This document shows, in pieces, positions 20,720 to 30,663 of a stretch of DNA of 40,442 nt. Source of the DNA: Fragilaria crotonensis. Lineage: Eukaryota > Bacillariophyta > Fragilariophyceae > Fragilariales > Fragilariaceae. Numbering within the stretch: position 1 is the first letter of the stretch; each line of letters begins with the position of its first letter. Made by a program: the position numbers and the translations under genes. The DNA lies in NCBI GenBank assembly GCA_022925895.1, contig JAKSYS010000582.1, forward strand, positions 1 to 40,442, given 5' to 3'. The notes beneath the pieces were generated by a model. It saw only the letters and a list, made by a program, of their open reading frames with translations. It did not search any database and was not told where the DNA came from.

Positions 20720-20908
20720 ATGATCGGGATGAACTGTGGTATTACTCGATGTGGAGTCATAGCTCCAAACACTTCCTGGGTGAAGCGCGCAACAAGAATA
20801 ACGGACGTGAACTTTCCAGATGGCTCGACCAGCAAAACCTTTTTAAATGAAGGCCTGGAAGCGCCAGGTTCGTGCCCATTCGGGGGACCCGAACACGAAT
20901 TAATGTAG
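20720..20908 (+). CDS. Small unrecognised ORF, 62 codons, copy 1
   Basis: ATG at 20720 to TAG at 20906-20908. It is identical in copy 2, but the whole region is. It begins about 50 bases after the Ser/Arg-rich gene's stop and could be a terminal exon of that gene rather than a separate gene. The opposite strand is open over a similar length. No family was recognised. Confidence 0.2.
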   Translation: MIGMNCGITRCGVIAPNTSWVKRATRITDVNFPDGSTSKTFLNEGLEAPGSCPFGGPEHELM

Positions 20909-21236
20909 TTGACTAGTTGCATCAGTATGCCAGTTCTTGAACAGGTAGTTCATACCTGGTATTAGTTGTTTAAGCCATGGCCACACTGCATTGTGAAATG
21001 AGCTATGAAACAGGTGGCGAGTGGTGTGCATACACATTAGTGCACAAGAGCATCTGGTATGGTTAGACTTAGGGGGTTTCTCTAGACTCCGGGGTATAAA
21101 ATTTGGACCCTAACCAAAAATGTAAAATAGGCAATTCTTATGGTGTCACCCGAAATTCATGAACTCATGAACTCCGTTCATTATCATCACTGAAATCAAA
21201 AACTCATTCGGTCCATCAAACGACAATCTGTTCACA
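20909..21236. promoter_or_regulatory. Upstream region of the SMP-30-like gene with TATA box at 21095-21100
   Basis: TATAAA at 21095-21100 within GGGGTATAAAATTTGG lies about 140 bases before the ATG at 21237, a plausible core promoter spacing. CATGAACTCATGAACTC near 21160-21176 is a short direct repeat. No ORF of note is present. Confidence 0.45.
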
Positions 21237-21914
21237 ATGGATGACAATGAGACTCATCATTATGATATTCATGCAGTTGACTGGGATGATGACACGGATA
21301 TGATGGCTGCTGCTGTGTTGGTAGTAGTGAATACCAACATAGCTATCATGAATTGTATCATGCTCGCTCATGAAGAACAACAGGAACAAGAGCGACTTCA
21401 GTTGATGGATGACGTCCTGCCACCAAATCAAGCCTACAGACATCCACCAGTACCGCAATACATACAAGTACCGGTAATGTTGCACGGTGGCACCACACAA
21501 GTCTCTGCACTGCTACCTTGTAGTACAAGGTCCGTAGGCGAGAGCTCAATAGCTCATAGCTCCATGAGCGACAGCCAACAAACAGCAACCAATATGAGTG
21601 ACCCAAATGCACTCAAGTCGATCTTGACTGGTCCTCCTGAGACCACAGCTCACCTAGTCTGGGATTTGAAGTGCGAGCTAGGAGAATGCTGTCTTTATGA
21701 TGACGAAACCAACGAGATCGTGTTTTCCGATATTCTGGGGAAACGTCTTCACAAGCTGTCCTTGGAGAACGGTGCCACAAAGTCTTTTGAACTTCCAAAG
21801 ATGTTGGGATCGTTTGCACTTTTGGAGAAGGGAGCGAAGGGATACCTCTGTGCGTGGGAGGATTCGTTTCAGATATACGACGTGGAGTCGAAGCAAGGTC
21901 CGCCCGAAATGTGA
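21237..21914 (+). pseudogene. SMP-30/gluconolactonase-like gene, truncated, copy 1
   Basis: The frame from ATG 21237 to TGA 21912-21914 encodes 225 residues. Residues from about 135 on match the first blades of the SMP-30/gluconolactonase/regucalcin beta-propeller: LGECCLYDDETNEIVFSDI (metal-binding Glu region), GKRLHKLSLENG, SFELPKMLGSF and AWEDSFQIYDVES. Family members are normally about 300 residues, so roughly two thirds of the propeller is missing. The match ends at about 21893, where the sequence passes into the antisense of a reverse transcriptase that supplies the last codons and the stop. The first 110 residues (acidic, with a hydrophobic AAAVLVVV segment) are not part of this family. 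The domain may really start at the ATG at 21564 or 21594. Substrate is unknown, and the product is very unlikely to fold. Confidence 0.75.
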
Positions 21915-24900
21915 AGGAGCGATTCCCAGAGTTGACCAGCTCTTCGAATTTGCTCCACGAGTTCTTCGATAGAAAGAGATCCTGAGCTGTCCAAGATGCC
22001 TTGGTTGGTGTCATCAACAAAAGCTCCAACTCGCCACTTTGTACGGAGGTCGTTCCACGGGTCGGAAAAATCGAGTCCAGGAATCTCGTCTTCATCGGAG
22101 ATGCGGTCCAACGCATTCAATAGAATAACCACAAGGCCCAGCCAGATGGCTGGGGAAGCGCCACTACCTTGTCCGGTGCCGAAAAGAGGTTCCGTTTCTG
22201 ATCCCGTATATGCTTGCGAAGCTGTCCCGTATGCATGTTTGACCGAGTATTGCATCGTCCGCAGTGTCTCCGCTTGACATTTAACGGCCATCTTTGGCAT
22301 CCCAAGGCGACGGCAAGCGATCATCCCCAGGGATGTAATAATTCTGTCATAACAGCCAGTTGCATCATTATCCATATGGGCACTATTAGCTCGTGTTTGT
22401 CTAATTAAGTCTTTTTCCAGACGAGCAAAGTACAGGGCGTCAGTTGTCATGCGACGCGGGCGTGACCCATGCTGTTGGTCATTGAGTGCCTGGCCGCTCG
22501 GCATTTTGACCATTCGCCTCCCGTAGATGATTTTTAGAAACAGATTGTAGTCGGCTTCAAAAGATGAATCACCCGTAGACGTGTCAGAAAGGGCGTCCAG
22601 CGTCTTTCTCGATGAGCGGAGTCACCGAGTGCGTCCAGCGTTCAGGAGCAAAGCCATTAGCGATGGGTAGATTCAAAAGTTGAGTATGAAGGTGCGCAGT
22701 ATCATCGTCGAGGATTGCCGTGCGATAGTGCCCAAGATGGCGACCAGAGGGAGATGTCGAGGTTGATTCTTTCCATTCTTTGACGGTGCGGATGAACTGC
22801 TCTACAGAGATGGTTGTAGAGATAGGTTTCACTGAGGCCGGCCGCCTGCATTCTTCCAGAAACACTTGGAGTTCACGCCGCATCGGGAGACCAAGATATT
22901 CGACACAGGCGCCCTCTACAATGGCTGTGGCAGGTTCAGTCAGACCGTCGTATCCAACAAGATCGAATAGAGCACCATGACCGAATGGGTGTCCTTGGCT
23001 TGGCGAAACCATTCCCTATTGTACCGAGTGAGTTCCTCTTCGATGGCATCACAGTCGATAAGCGTTGTATATTCAACCGATGTTTTGTCAGCCTGTGCCA
23101 TAGCAATGAGTTGAGTGGCAGAGACGTGCCCATTCGCATCGCAGAACTTAGAAGCCACTTTATGATTCTGAACTCCAGAAGGGACAAAAAAGTTTTGATA
23201 GACCCCCAGCATGCCTCTCCTGCATGGACGCATGGATGACGCTAAAGGGCTTTCTCATGTTTTCGATGTTAATAAGACGTTCAAGCCGACGAATCTTTGT
23301 TTCATTTGCGCTGCGAGCGCCAGCTTTGATTTCCTCGGGAGAGAAGTGTAAGCTGTGGTATCGTTCAAGAGTGCCCAAGAGATGTACTGCGCGATGATCA
23401 TACGCAGCATTGCGAATTGTGCGGAGCAGTTTAATGGCCTGTTTCCATCTCTGTTTGAGAGTTACCACGTCCGAACACTCGTCATCATTGAGAGAGATGT
23501 TGAGGGACTTGGTTCTAGCAAGTAGACTTGCCAGAGCAGACCGGAGACATACATTGCTTTCAACTTCTCGCAAGCGAAGGTGCCAGTAGCGTGCAGTCAA
23601 TCCAGCTTCTCGCAGTTTCGGAGACCATGCGTATTTCCCACTTGGCCGACGAGCTTGTTTCTCTGCGTGAAGCATTCCTCTTGTGACATCGCGATCAATT
23701 GCATCAAAGCTTTCTTTACATTGCTCTGGTGTGAGAGTGGACGCCACTGTTGTTAGATCTGCAACACGATCCCATAAACGATGGTCATCCGCATATTGCT
23801 TAAAAGATTCAAGATAGCGGTCCACCGACGGTTGATCTTCTGACCGAAGTGCTCTCGCTTTGGGTGGCGCAATTTTTTTCGACCGATCCCATGAGTGATG
23901 TGAAGTCCAGATCGATAAAGATGCCCCTGTGTTTTGAGAAAATACCATTATCATATGCAATGTATCCCGCATTCCGGATGACCTGAACGATAGCAGTTGA
24001 TCCTAACATGTAGTCAATGCGTCGACCGGTTCCATATTTGTACGTTGCAGGGGGATCAGAAGGTCCGAGAAGATGTAGATCTGTAAGTGTGCATTCGTCG
24101 ATGAGATGTGCTAAGCCACAGGTTGTGTCCTGGCCAAGTATTTCATTTGCATCAAGAGAAACAATTACTTCGTGGCCCCTGGATTGCAGATTGTTCACAA
24201 AGGTGACCAAATCGGTGATAAACTGCCTTCGTACATTTGGTTTGGAGACCCCTTGAGATAGTAGGAGAGAGTGCTGTTGATCGAAGAAACCAAAGCCTCC
24301 AGAGGGTTGCTGGCGTGGGCTGCGGTACGCCGTGATAATGGCAAGAAGCTTTCCTCGTTTTCCCAAGTAGCAGAGACCCGACCATCGTCCAAGGCCCGAG
24401 GGGTCCACCAGAGGTGTACCCGTGCTTCGAGTAGCCCATCGGTCTGTTGTTGTCATAAACGTACCGCCTGGTTGGTATCCACTAGTAGAGCCCGACAGAC
24501 GAGCAGAATCAGGGGGAAGCGTGCTGGAGGAGAAGGCACTGCGTGACGTGCAGAAGTGTTTGCCGATAGGGCGTTGGAGACTTTGACGGACTATCGGATT
24601 GGAGAAATCAAGTCCCGGATCTGCCCAACAGAAGGTACCGATCTTGAGTTGCGCCATACTTGACACATATAGTGCAATTTCGTCGGCGTCGTTCCTTAGC
24701 CCGTCGATGTTCTGAAAGTATATGCGATGAAGGTCTCCAGGGTCGTCATGGATGGAGTCACCCCATGTTGTCGTCTTCCTTGCAATGATGTTCGGAGGGT
24801 GCAGAGGTGAAAAATTAAACAGAGTCTGTGCAGTGGGCGCCGCAGTTTCTTTTTCTGCCAGTGCGTTGACTGGCGTGAAGGAGAGACGGATTCTGCAGAC

Positions 24901-25600
24901 GAGTCGATGAGGCACGAATCGTGTCACTCCCGAGTAGCAACAATCTGTGCCAGCGCTAGAACTGGGAAGACTAACATGGGTACCCTCCACTGGAGCCCAT
25001 GTCTTCGTTGTATTGAAGGCTCAAGTTGGATGTTGATGGTGACTTTGTTGGAGTAGAGGCGGCGCGTCGTTTCAATGGATTGGTGGCTTTCTTTGGCGTA
25101 CCAAGAAGAGCCAAGACTGTGTTTCCTTGGCTCTCCGGAGGAAACAGTTGAACACCCTGCATGCCGTGTCCCTCAGATGGAAGTGATTGATGAGATGCTG
25201 GTTCGACCCAGAGTGGATCTTCATGAAGCGGAATAATGCCAGTAGGGGTTGGTGACATAGGAGGAGAAAGTCGCTTGCTGACCATGATGGCCTTGAACAT
25301 GGCCTTGATTTCTGCTAGCGACGAATCGAATTTGTCCAGTCGACTATGAGCAGAGGCTGCAGTGAGCCCAGAGTGCGAGGACGAGCGAGATACCTTCGAC
25401 TTCGCAGACTTTGACATTTGTGACTCAACTGAATTTGTCCCAGACGGGAGATCGAGTTGAGCCTCGAGGATGGCAATTTTTTGCGTTGATTGATCTCGAT
25501 GGATGACATTTTTCTTTCGGGGCGCCTTTCGCTTTCGAGAGCAGAGTTTCCTGAAGAGGTTTGCGCCATGCAATGGACCCTTTGGAATGCGTTGTCCCAT
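21895..25600 (-). pseudogene. ORF2: EEP endonuclease plus reverse transcriptase, copy 1 (frameshifts, truncated)
   Basis: Begins at the ATG at 25600 with a basic, Ser-rich region. The EEP (APE-like) endonuclease spans about 24760-23890: FQNIDGLRND, GTFCWAD, AIITAYRSP, VIVSLDANE (GDxN-like), GRRIDYMLGS and the catalytic-type SKHRGIFIDLD. A helical linker follows (23870-23230; MLHAEKQARRPSG, WSPKLREAGL). The RT at 23000-21895 shows SGRHLGHYR, motif A NDATGCYDR, motif B GTGQGSGASP and motif C GAFVDDTN. Frame changes fall near 24980 (CCC run), 23880 (T7 run), 23200 and 22560; copy 2 keeps frame at the first of these. At the left end the RT thumb is cut off after HISGG. EEP nicks the target and RT copies the RNA. 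Confidence 0.85.
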
Positions 25601-25653
25601 CGATGGTGTCACCTCCAGTCAGAGACGAGACTGGAGAGAATAGACTAGAAGTG

Positions 25654-27545
25654 TCATCCGTAGGAGCGTCCTTTTCGTCCTAATCCTTTTTGCCAGAATC
25701 GTGTCGATGTTTTTGTAAAGACGGTCGTTGGAATGTCGGGATGGGTCACGAGGCTCTCGAATAAAGTTTCACTGCGTGCGACAGGGTCGGATTTCGACGT
25801 GTCCAATAATTCTGAAGTTCCACCTTTGCCTGGAAAAGTGACGCCGAAGGAACCACTAATACTGTTTTTCCTTCATTGGTACCACCGTTCTCAAGATCCA
25901 ACTCCAGAGATTCGCCGTCAGGTGATAACAGACTTTTGCCCATTGGCGAGGCGTGCGACTGACGGTTTCACCAGAATCAAAAACTCAGTGACTTCAGTAT
26001 CAATCGCTGCAGATGCCGCAAAGAGAAGATGAGAAACGTCGTCAAGGTATTCATTATGGACCTTGTAGATTCTCTGATAGTCATGTTTGAGGTCTGCTTG
26101 GCTCCAAGTGCAAGACGGGAGATAAAGATTTCCGGGTGGAGACCCTCGCCGCATAAGGCAGTACTGAGATGTTCTGCTAGTTGTGTTGCCGTAGATTTAC
26201 CACAACGTACGGTGAGGATAGTGATACGGCTGCCTGTCGGGTTGGAATGCCTGAGTTTGATGTCAAATACCGGCGCATCAGGAGGAAGGACCTCATTACA
26301 AAGATACTTCAAGTACTGTCCGCGATGAGTCACTGATGCATCTTTAGTAGGATGTCGCCTACATAGGTGAGTTCGCCTTGTGAAGCTGGAACTGCAGATG
26401 GGTCAAATGTCAGGTTTTCACCGCGTTTGGCAATAGCCAATACCTTCGATTTCATTACGTGCGAGAACTGAGCCCCAGTAGCACATATGCGAAAGCTAAA
26501 ATAGAAGCATTGCTCTTTTGCGACTGGTACGACACGAATGCTGAGGAACTTTGATAGCTGTGCCGGGTCGATGTCAGGTGTTGCATCCATTTGATCAACT
26601 TGCCATTCCATCATCCATGAGTGATCGGTATTAAAGCAGGAAAGGATCGGTGCAAGGCGCCGATGCATTGTTGCCGTAGATGACCGAAGCTCATTGAAAT
26701 CTTTGGAGCCCAGCGGGTTTCAACACGAACCACGTGCTTAATCGCTGATGGACGTCGAACTTGGTGAGTCAGTGATGGCTGATCTGTCGCCTTGGGCTGG
26801 TCGGTGGCAGTAGTCGTACTACTGCTGGACGTGACGGTAGCTCCAGTAATAGAGCTTGTTGTCGTGGAAGACGATTTGTTGCGTTTCGTCGAATAAACAA
26901 CTGCATCTGCTTGTGTGGTAGGAGGTTCATCAGAGGAGGACTGAGATGATTCCTGTAAGACGATTGCAGGCGACTCTGTCGCTGCTGCGGTGCTTAACTT
27001 CAAGGTTGCAGCAGTACGAAGCGAGGAGATTATCTCTTTGTCACTGCTGTCAGCAGAGTCAATATCCATAGCGGTGTTTTGTTCCGCGGGCTGCTTAAGG
27101 CCGAGGAGGTATGAATCCATGTCGTTCAGAGACAGATCGAAGAAGCTGGGATGAGTCTGCGCGAGTGCAGTCTCAACAGCAGAGATTGTTTGCATCAGGA
27201 AACCATCAATTTTTGCATGATTTTCCAAGTGATTGCGATAATAACGAGCCAATCGAAGATTTTCGGCTTCGACTGATTCGTGGGCTTTGTGAGAGTAATA
27301 TTCATCGGGACTAACGAAGTCCTGAATACCGAATGAAACATAGGTGTTCCAAGAGTTGACAGACAGATTTTTGTATGCTCTGTTGTAGTTTTTGATGCGT
27401 AGCGCAATCACAGAAGGGTCGATGGTTTTAAAACCAATAAGGGTGGGGGAGCCTTGTACCCTAAAGGAGGTAGGGACAGAGCAGCAGCAGTTTGGGGATG
27501 CAGTGAACCCTTGGTACCGCGACTGGATCGTTTGGGATCCACCAT
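25654..27545 (-). pseudogene. ORF1: gag-like protein, copy 1 (frameshifts)
   Basis: The best start is the ATG at 27545, supported by copy 2, where the same ATG (39041) stays in frame into the body. The N-terminal half is Ser/Thr-rich (SSSTTTSS tract) after a helical section. The C-terminal half has globular blocks: LAPILSCFNTDHSW, THRGQYLKYLCNEVLP, FDIKLRHSNPTGSRI and LELDLENGGTNEGKTVLVVP. These match, in order and spacing, a gag-like ORF1 protein that I recall from diatom genomes. The frame changes near 27440, 26640, 26330, 25960 and 25760, and the frame break near 26640 is present in both copies. No zinc knuckle was seen. Its likely role is RNA binding for the element. Confidence 0.7.
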
Positions 27546-27984
27546 GGTGGATGGCTGACAATTTCGGGTGCAGATTCACGAAAAAACGGACGGACAGACA
27601 GAACGCTTCTAAAAATCTCTAAGCTAGGAATTGTGTGAGAGCACCACAAACGTAATAATACGCATACACTCAATTCACCACTAGTACGTGTCAACAAAAC
27701 CAAAATAAGGCAAACGTCGTATGTTGATGTGTTTACAATTGTATTTGCATTTATGTTCAAAATACCCATCAGCTTCATGCTGAAGAGAAATGCTTTATAC
27801 CGTCAGTGATGTTTGGGAGCGACATAACGTTAATTCAAATTCTTTATCTAGCATTAAATTCTTTGTGCACACGTTCTCTCTCCAAAACTATTACTAGTAC
27901 ATGATTGTTGTTTTCTTGCCAGTGACATCACTAGAATTCAATTCTTATTCCTTCATTCCCTCATTGTGACAACCAGCAGTATAC

Positions 27985-28001
27985 TAATTTAAAAGGTTAA
28001 C
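27985..28001. repeat. 17-bp direct repeat at left edge of insertion
   Basis: TAATTTAAAAGGTTAAC at 27985-28001 is repeated exactly at 28784-28800. Copies 1 (about 17208) and 3 (about 39478) have one such site and no insertion, so this is a filled target site. Confidence 0.9.
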
Positions 28002-28045
28002 TGACGCCCACTGTGTCAGACTGTACTGTGCCCAAACCCAGAATT

Positions 28046-28687
28046 ATGCATGACCGTACTCAAACCAACCTCACCGTAACCGTTCCCTGTCGCGCTGCAA
28101 CCAACCCCACCCAAACCGTGCCCAACCCCACTGCAACCAACCCTGCCATGACCGACGAATCAACAGACCATACCGCGTCGAAACATACCGTGCTTCAGTC
28201 TACCGTACCTACCGCGACGAATCCTACCGTGCCTCAATCAACCGTACCTACCGTGCCGAATCTTACCGTGCCTCAACCAACCGTACCTACTGTGACGATT
28301 CCTACCGTGCCTCAACCAACCGTACCTACTGTGACGATTCCTACCGTGCCTCAACAAACCGTACATACTGTGATTGAACCTACTGTGCCTCAACCAACCG
28401 TATCTACTGTGACGATTCCTACCGTGCCTCAACCAACCGTACCTACTGTGACTGAACCTACTGTGCCTCAACCAACCGTACCTACTGTGACGATTCCTAC
28501 TGTGCCCCAACCAACCGTACCTACTGTGACAGACCCTACCATGCCTCCAACTACCGTACCAACTGTGAAGGAACCTACTGTGCCTCAACGTACCATGACA
28601 TTCGAAGTGGCTAGTCTTTTCCCACACTACAGCCATCCACCCTGGATCATCCGTCATTGCCAACCTGTTCATTTCAATTTAGCCTAG
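28046..28687 (+). CDS. Pro/Thr/Val repeat ORF, 213 codons
   Basis: From ATG 28046 to TAG 28685-28687. The middle (about 28225-28600) is a run of 39-bp repeats encoding 13 residues of the form VPQPTVPTVTIPT, with units varying at TIP/TEP/TDP. The first 50 residues are made of related but looser words (TNPTQTVPNPT). The last 30 are unlike the repeat (MTFEVASLFPHYSH...). Such Pro/Thr arrays occur in cell-wall and secreted linker proteins, but no signal peptide is seen. Since the period is a multiple of three, the reverse strand is open too (28238-28672), and coding is not proved. It may be a retroposed fragment of a host gene. Confidence 0.4.
   Translation: MHDRTQTNLTVTVPCRAATNPTQTVPNPTATNPAMTDESTDHTASKHTVLQSTVPTATNPTVPQSTVPTVPNLTVPQPTVPTVTIPTVPQPTVPTVTIPTVPQQTVHTVIEPTVPQPTVSTVTIPTVPQPTVPTVTEPTVPQPTVPTVTIPTVPQPTVPTVTDPTMPPTTVPTVKEPTVPQRTMTFEVASLFPHYSHPPWIIRHCQPVHFNLA
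28225..28600. repeat. 39-bp tandem repeats, about nine units
   Basis: ACCGTGCCTCAACCAACCGT followed by ACCTACTGTGACGATTCCT recurs with small changes. Some units have GAACCT or GACCCT in place of GATTCCT. One unit is changed to CAACAAACCGTACAT (about 28350). The array edges are diffuse. Confidence 0.85.
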
Positions 28688-30663
28688 TTCATAGTCCCCG
28701 CAAGCTAGCTTGCCTGGACAGGGTACTCACTGGTGACCTCACGGTCACTGGACGGAGACAACCCTTAATAATTAGTTCTTATATAATTTAAAAGGTTAAC
28801 AACGTATTCAAACTTTTGCAAGGACAAACTATGTACCCGCCCTGCCTCAGCCTATCCCTCATCTTTGGGCCGTGAAGGGCTTTGCCTTTCCTTTTCGTGG
28901 CTGAACAACTTCTGTTGGACTCCGAACTTTGCATATCTCCCTGGAACACTGAAAGGTTGCATGGTTGAAGAAGCAATGCTCAATATTGTTTGTAGTTGAG
29001 TTACTATTAAACAAAATCTTGAGCTGAAAGAATACACGTTGCTTGAGGATTTCTTGCCATGCCGAACAATGACATCTCATTGTCTACAGCAGCTCATGAT
29101 GTGCACATCTTATTGAGCTCAAAAGTGGCAGAAATGATGCTCGTGTAATTTCTGAAGCACGGCTGATGATAATGCTGGTATCTATGCAATCTTTGCTATT
29201 GAGTAGCCACAGATGCAAAATGAACATCATTTCCTTTGAAATAATGAGGTCTTGCAAAATGGTGGGTGTTTCAATAATTTTTACACCACTTTGGGGCCAA
29301 CAGGACTTTTAAAGATGCATTTCAAGATCAAATGCGGTGGCCTACAAGTTGGCATTGGAGGATTCCATTGCAGTTCTTGGGCTGGATGGCCAACACAAAA
29401 GTTGCATATCTTTTGAGCTTACTGGAATCAACAAGGGGAGCCATTTGAACATCTAGCTTGCTATGCTGCACTCCTTGATGACTTCTATGTAGAATCTGAG
29501 TAGTTCAATGTGCATTTAATAGTGTCACTATGTTCCTATTGACCATCATGGGCAATTCTATTTTTGAGTTTGCAGCAGTAATACTCCTACACAATCTTGT
29601 TTTTTATGGCTTTAATAATGGCACATAACAGGATTTATTAAGGTACGTGGACCGGGTGGGTTGACACTAGATTGCAAGGCAGGAGCCAAACTGAGTTGGG
29701 TCTGGGTCGGCTACATACGTTATGACAGGTAGAGAAAGTGTTTGTAATGATGATTGGCAGGCTTCGACGTACTCTGGAGCTCTGGAGCTCTACATCGAAA
29801 GCACAGTAGTATCTAGTAGTACAAAAGTCGAATTTACGACCAGGAACTCTATGATAATGCAATCAAAGTTGAACATCCTACAAGGGACCAGGACTGGGAC
29901 ACCCGCAAATGCGTTTCTGGATTGGTACCAGGTACAAGTACAATACCTGGTACCTGGTACGGAGACCAACGACGGCACACCATCCCACTATTACGAGTTA
30001 CGAGACCACCCAAGAACCCTTTTCTCCATTAGTTGATTTCGGTGTCATCGACAGAATTGTCGCCGATCACTCAGCTTGAAGATTTGTCAGAACTTTCGGG
30101 TACTTGTAAATAGTTTTATAAACTGTCGTCGTAGGCAGAGATGCACTTGATGCGAATATTGTAACTTGTAACCAAAGGTGCTATTGGAACTCATGAGTCA
30201 TTTGTCTTGATGCAAAGGAAATATGTCATATTGTTCAGGAGTCTGCTAGGGGTCATTAGGGCTTAGCCAAAATGACCTTCCTGACTCATAAAAATTTGTG
30301 TCCTTAATCGTTCATACATGCTGTACCTTTTTTATCTTAGATTTTTTTCGAAAAGGCCGATCACATTTTGTGGTCATTTGGTACTCACTGCTTATGCCCC
30401 TATCTGAACATGTACGTAGCCCACGTCGTCCTGCAATATGTAATAAAAGCACATCACGACTGTTACGTTGGCGTCCGGAGTCCGTAGTCCCCCAAGACAG
30501 CCGTAGTACCAGGGCCTCTGTGTATGTATACTGCACCGAAAAAGGAACCTGCAAGGTTTTGCACAGCAATGAGTCATTCACTGAGATCCACTTAAAACGC
30601 GCACAATAATCAATTGTTGTTGCAGTGAGAAATTCACTGCGCTCGGGCGTGCAGCTCGACAGC

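Larger units (their letters stand above)
16892..27638 (+). repeat. Tandem unit, copy 1 (~10.7 kb)
   Basis: The whole interval recurs at 27639-39130, and its first 1.3 kb recurs again at 39131-40442, in the same orientation. The internal order is leader, Ser/Arg-rich gene, small ORF, SMP-30-like fragment, then the minus-strand retroelement. The leader (to about 19050) differs from copy 2 by many substitutions and indels; the rest is almost free of substitutions. The copy 1/copy 2 junction sits at about 27638, about 90 bp upstream of the ORF1 start. Confidence 0.93.
21895..27638 (-). mobile_element. Non-LTR-type retroelement, 3'-truncated, copy 1
   Basis: Minus-strand retroelement with a gag-like ORF1 (27545-25654) and an ORF2 (25600-21895) carrying an EEP endonuclease and a reverse transcriptase. 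The EEP endonuclease and the absence of LTRs, integrase and RNase H place it with LINE-like elements. The type resembles a two-ORF retroelement I associate with diatoms. The RT stops right after the QLWESLLHISGG block downstream of the catalytic Asp pair, where the SMP-30-like gene begins. The 3' part and tail are absent, so this copy cannot be active. Confidence 0.85.
28002..28783 (+). mobile_element. 782-bp insertion present only in copy 2
   Basis: The insertion is bounded by 17-bp direct repeats and absent from the matching places in copies 1 and 3. It has no terminal inverted repeats and no obvious poly(A) end. A 17-bp target duplication is typical of retroposition by a LINE-type endonuclease, though repair-mediated insertion is also possible. 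It contains a 39-bp repeat ORF and a 14-bp palindrome GCAAGCTAGCTTGC (28700-28713). Confidence 0.75.
27639..30663. other. Non-coding leader of unit copy 2
   Basis: Corresponds to 16892-19109, with the insertion at 28002-28783. It has a segment absent from copy 1 near 27836-27895 (TTCTTTATCTAGCATTAAAT) and an extra ATTAAGGTACGTGGACCGGG segment near 29637-29656. Copy 3 has both, so copies 2 and 3 are closer to each other than to copy 1. No gene is recognised outside the insertion. Confidence 0.5.

Noticed and set aside
23860-23890. Programmed frameshift at the T7 run in ORF2 copy 1
   Set aside because: Copy 2 has only four T at the same place, and homopolymer differences are common between copies, so a sequence error or mutation is more likely.
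28225-28600. CRISPR-like array
   Set aside because: The 39-bp units are directly adjacent with no unique spacers, and the organism is eukaryotic.
28238-28672. 144-codon minus-strand ORF (HGRNRHSRYGWLRHSR repeats)
   Set aside because: It is a mirror of the 39-bp repeat; the period keeps the reverse strand open. The plus frame is longer and has an ATG.
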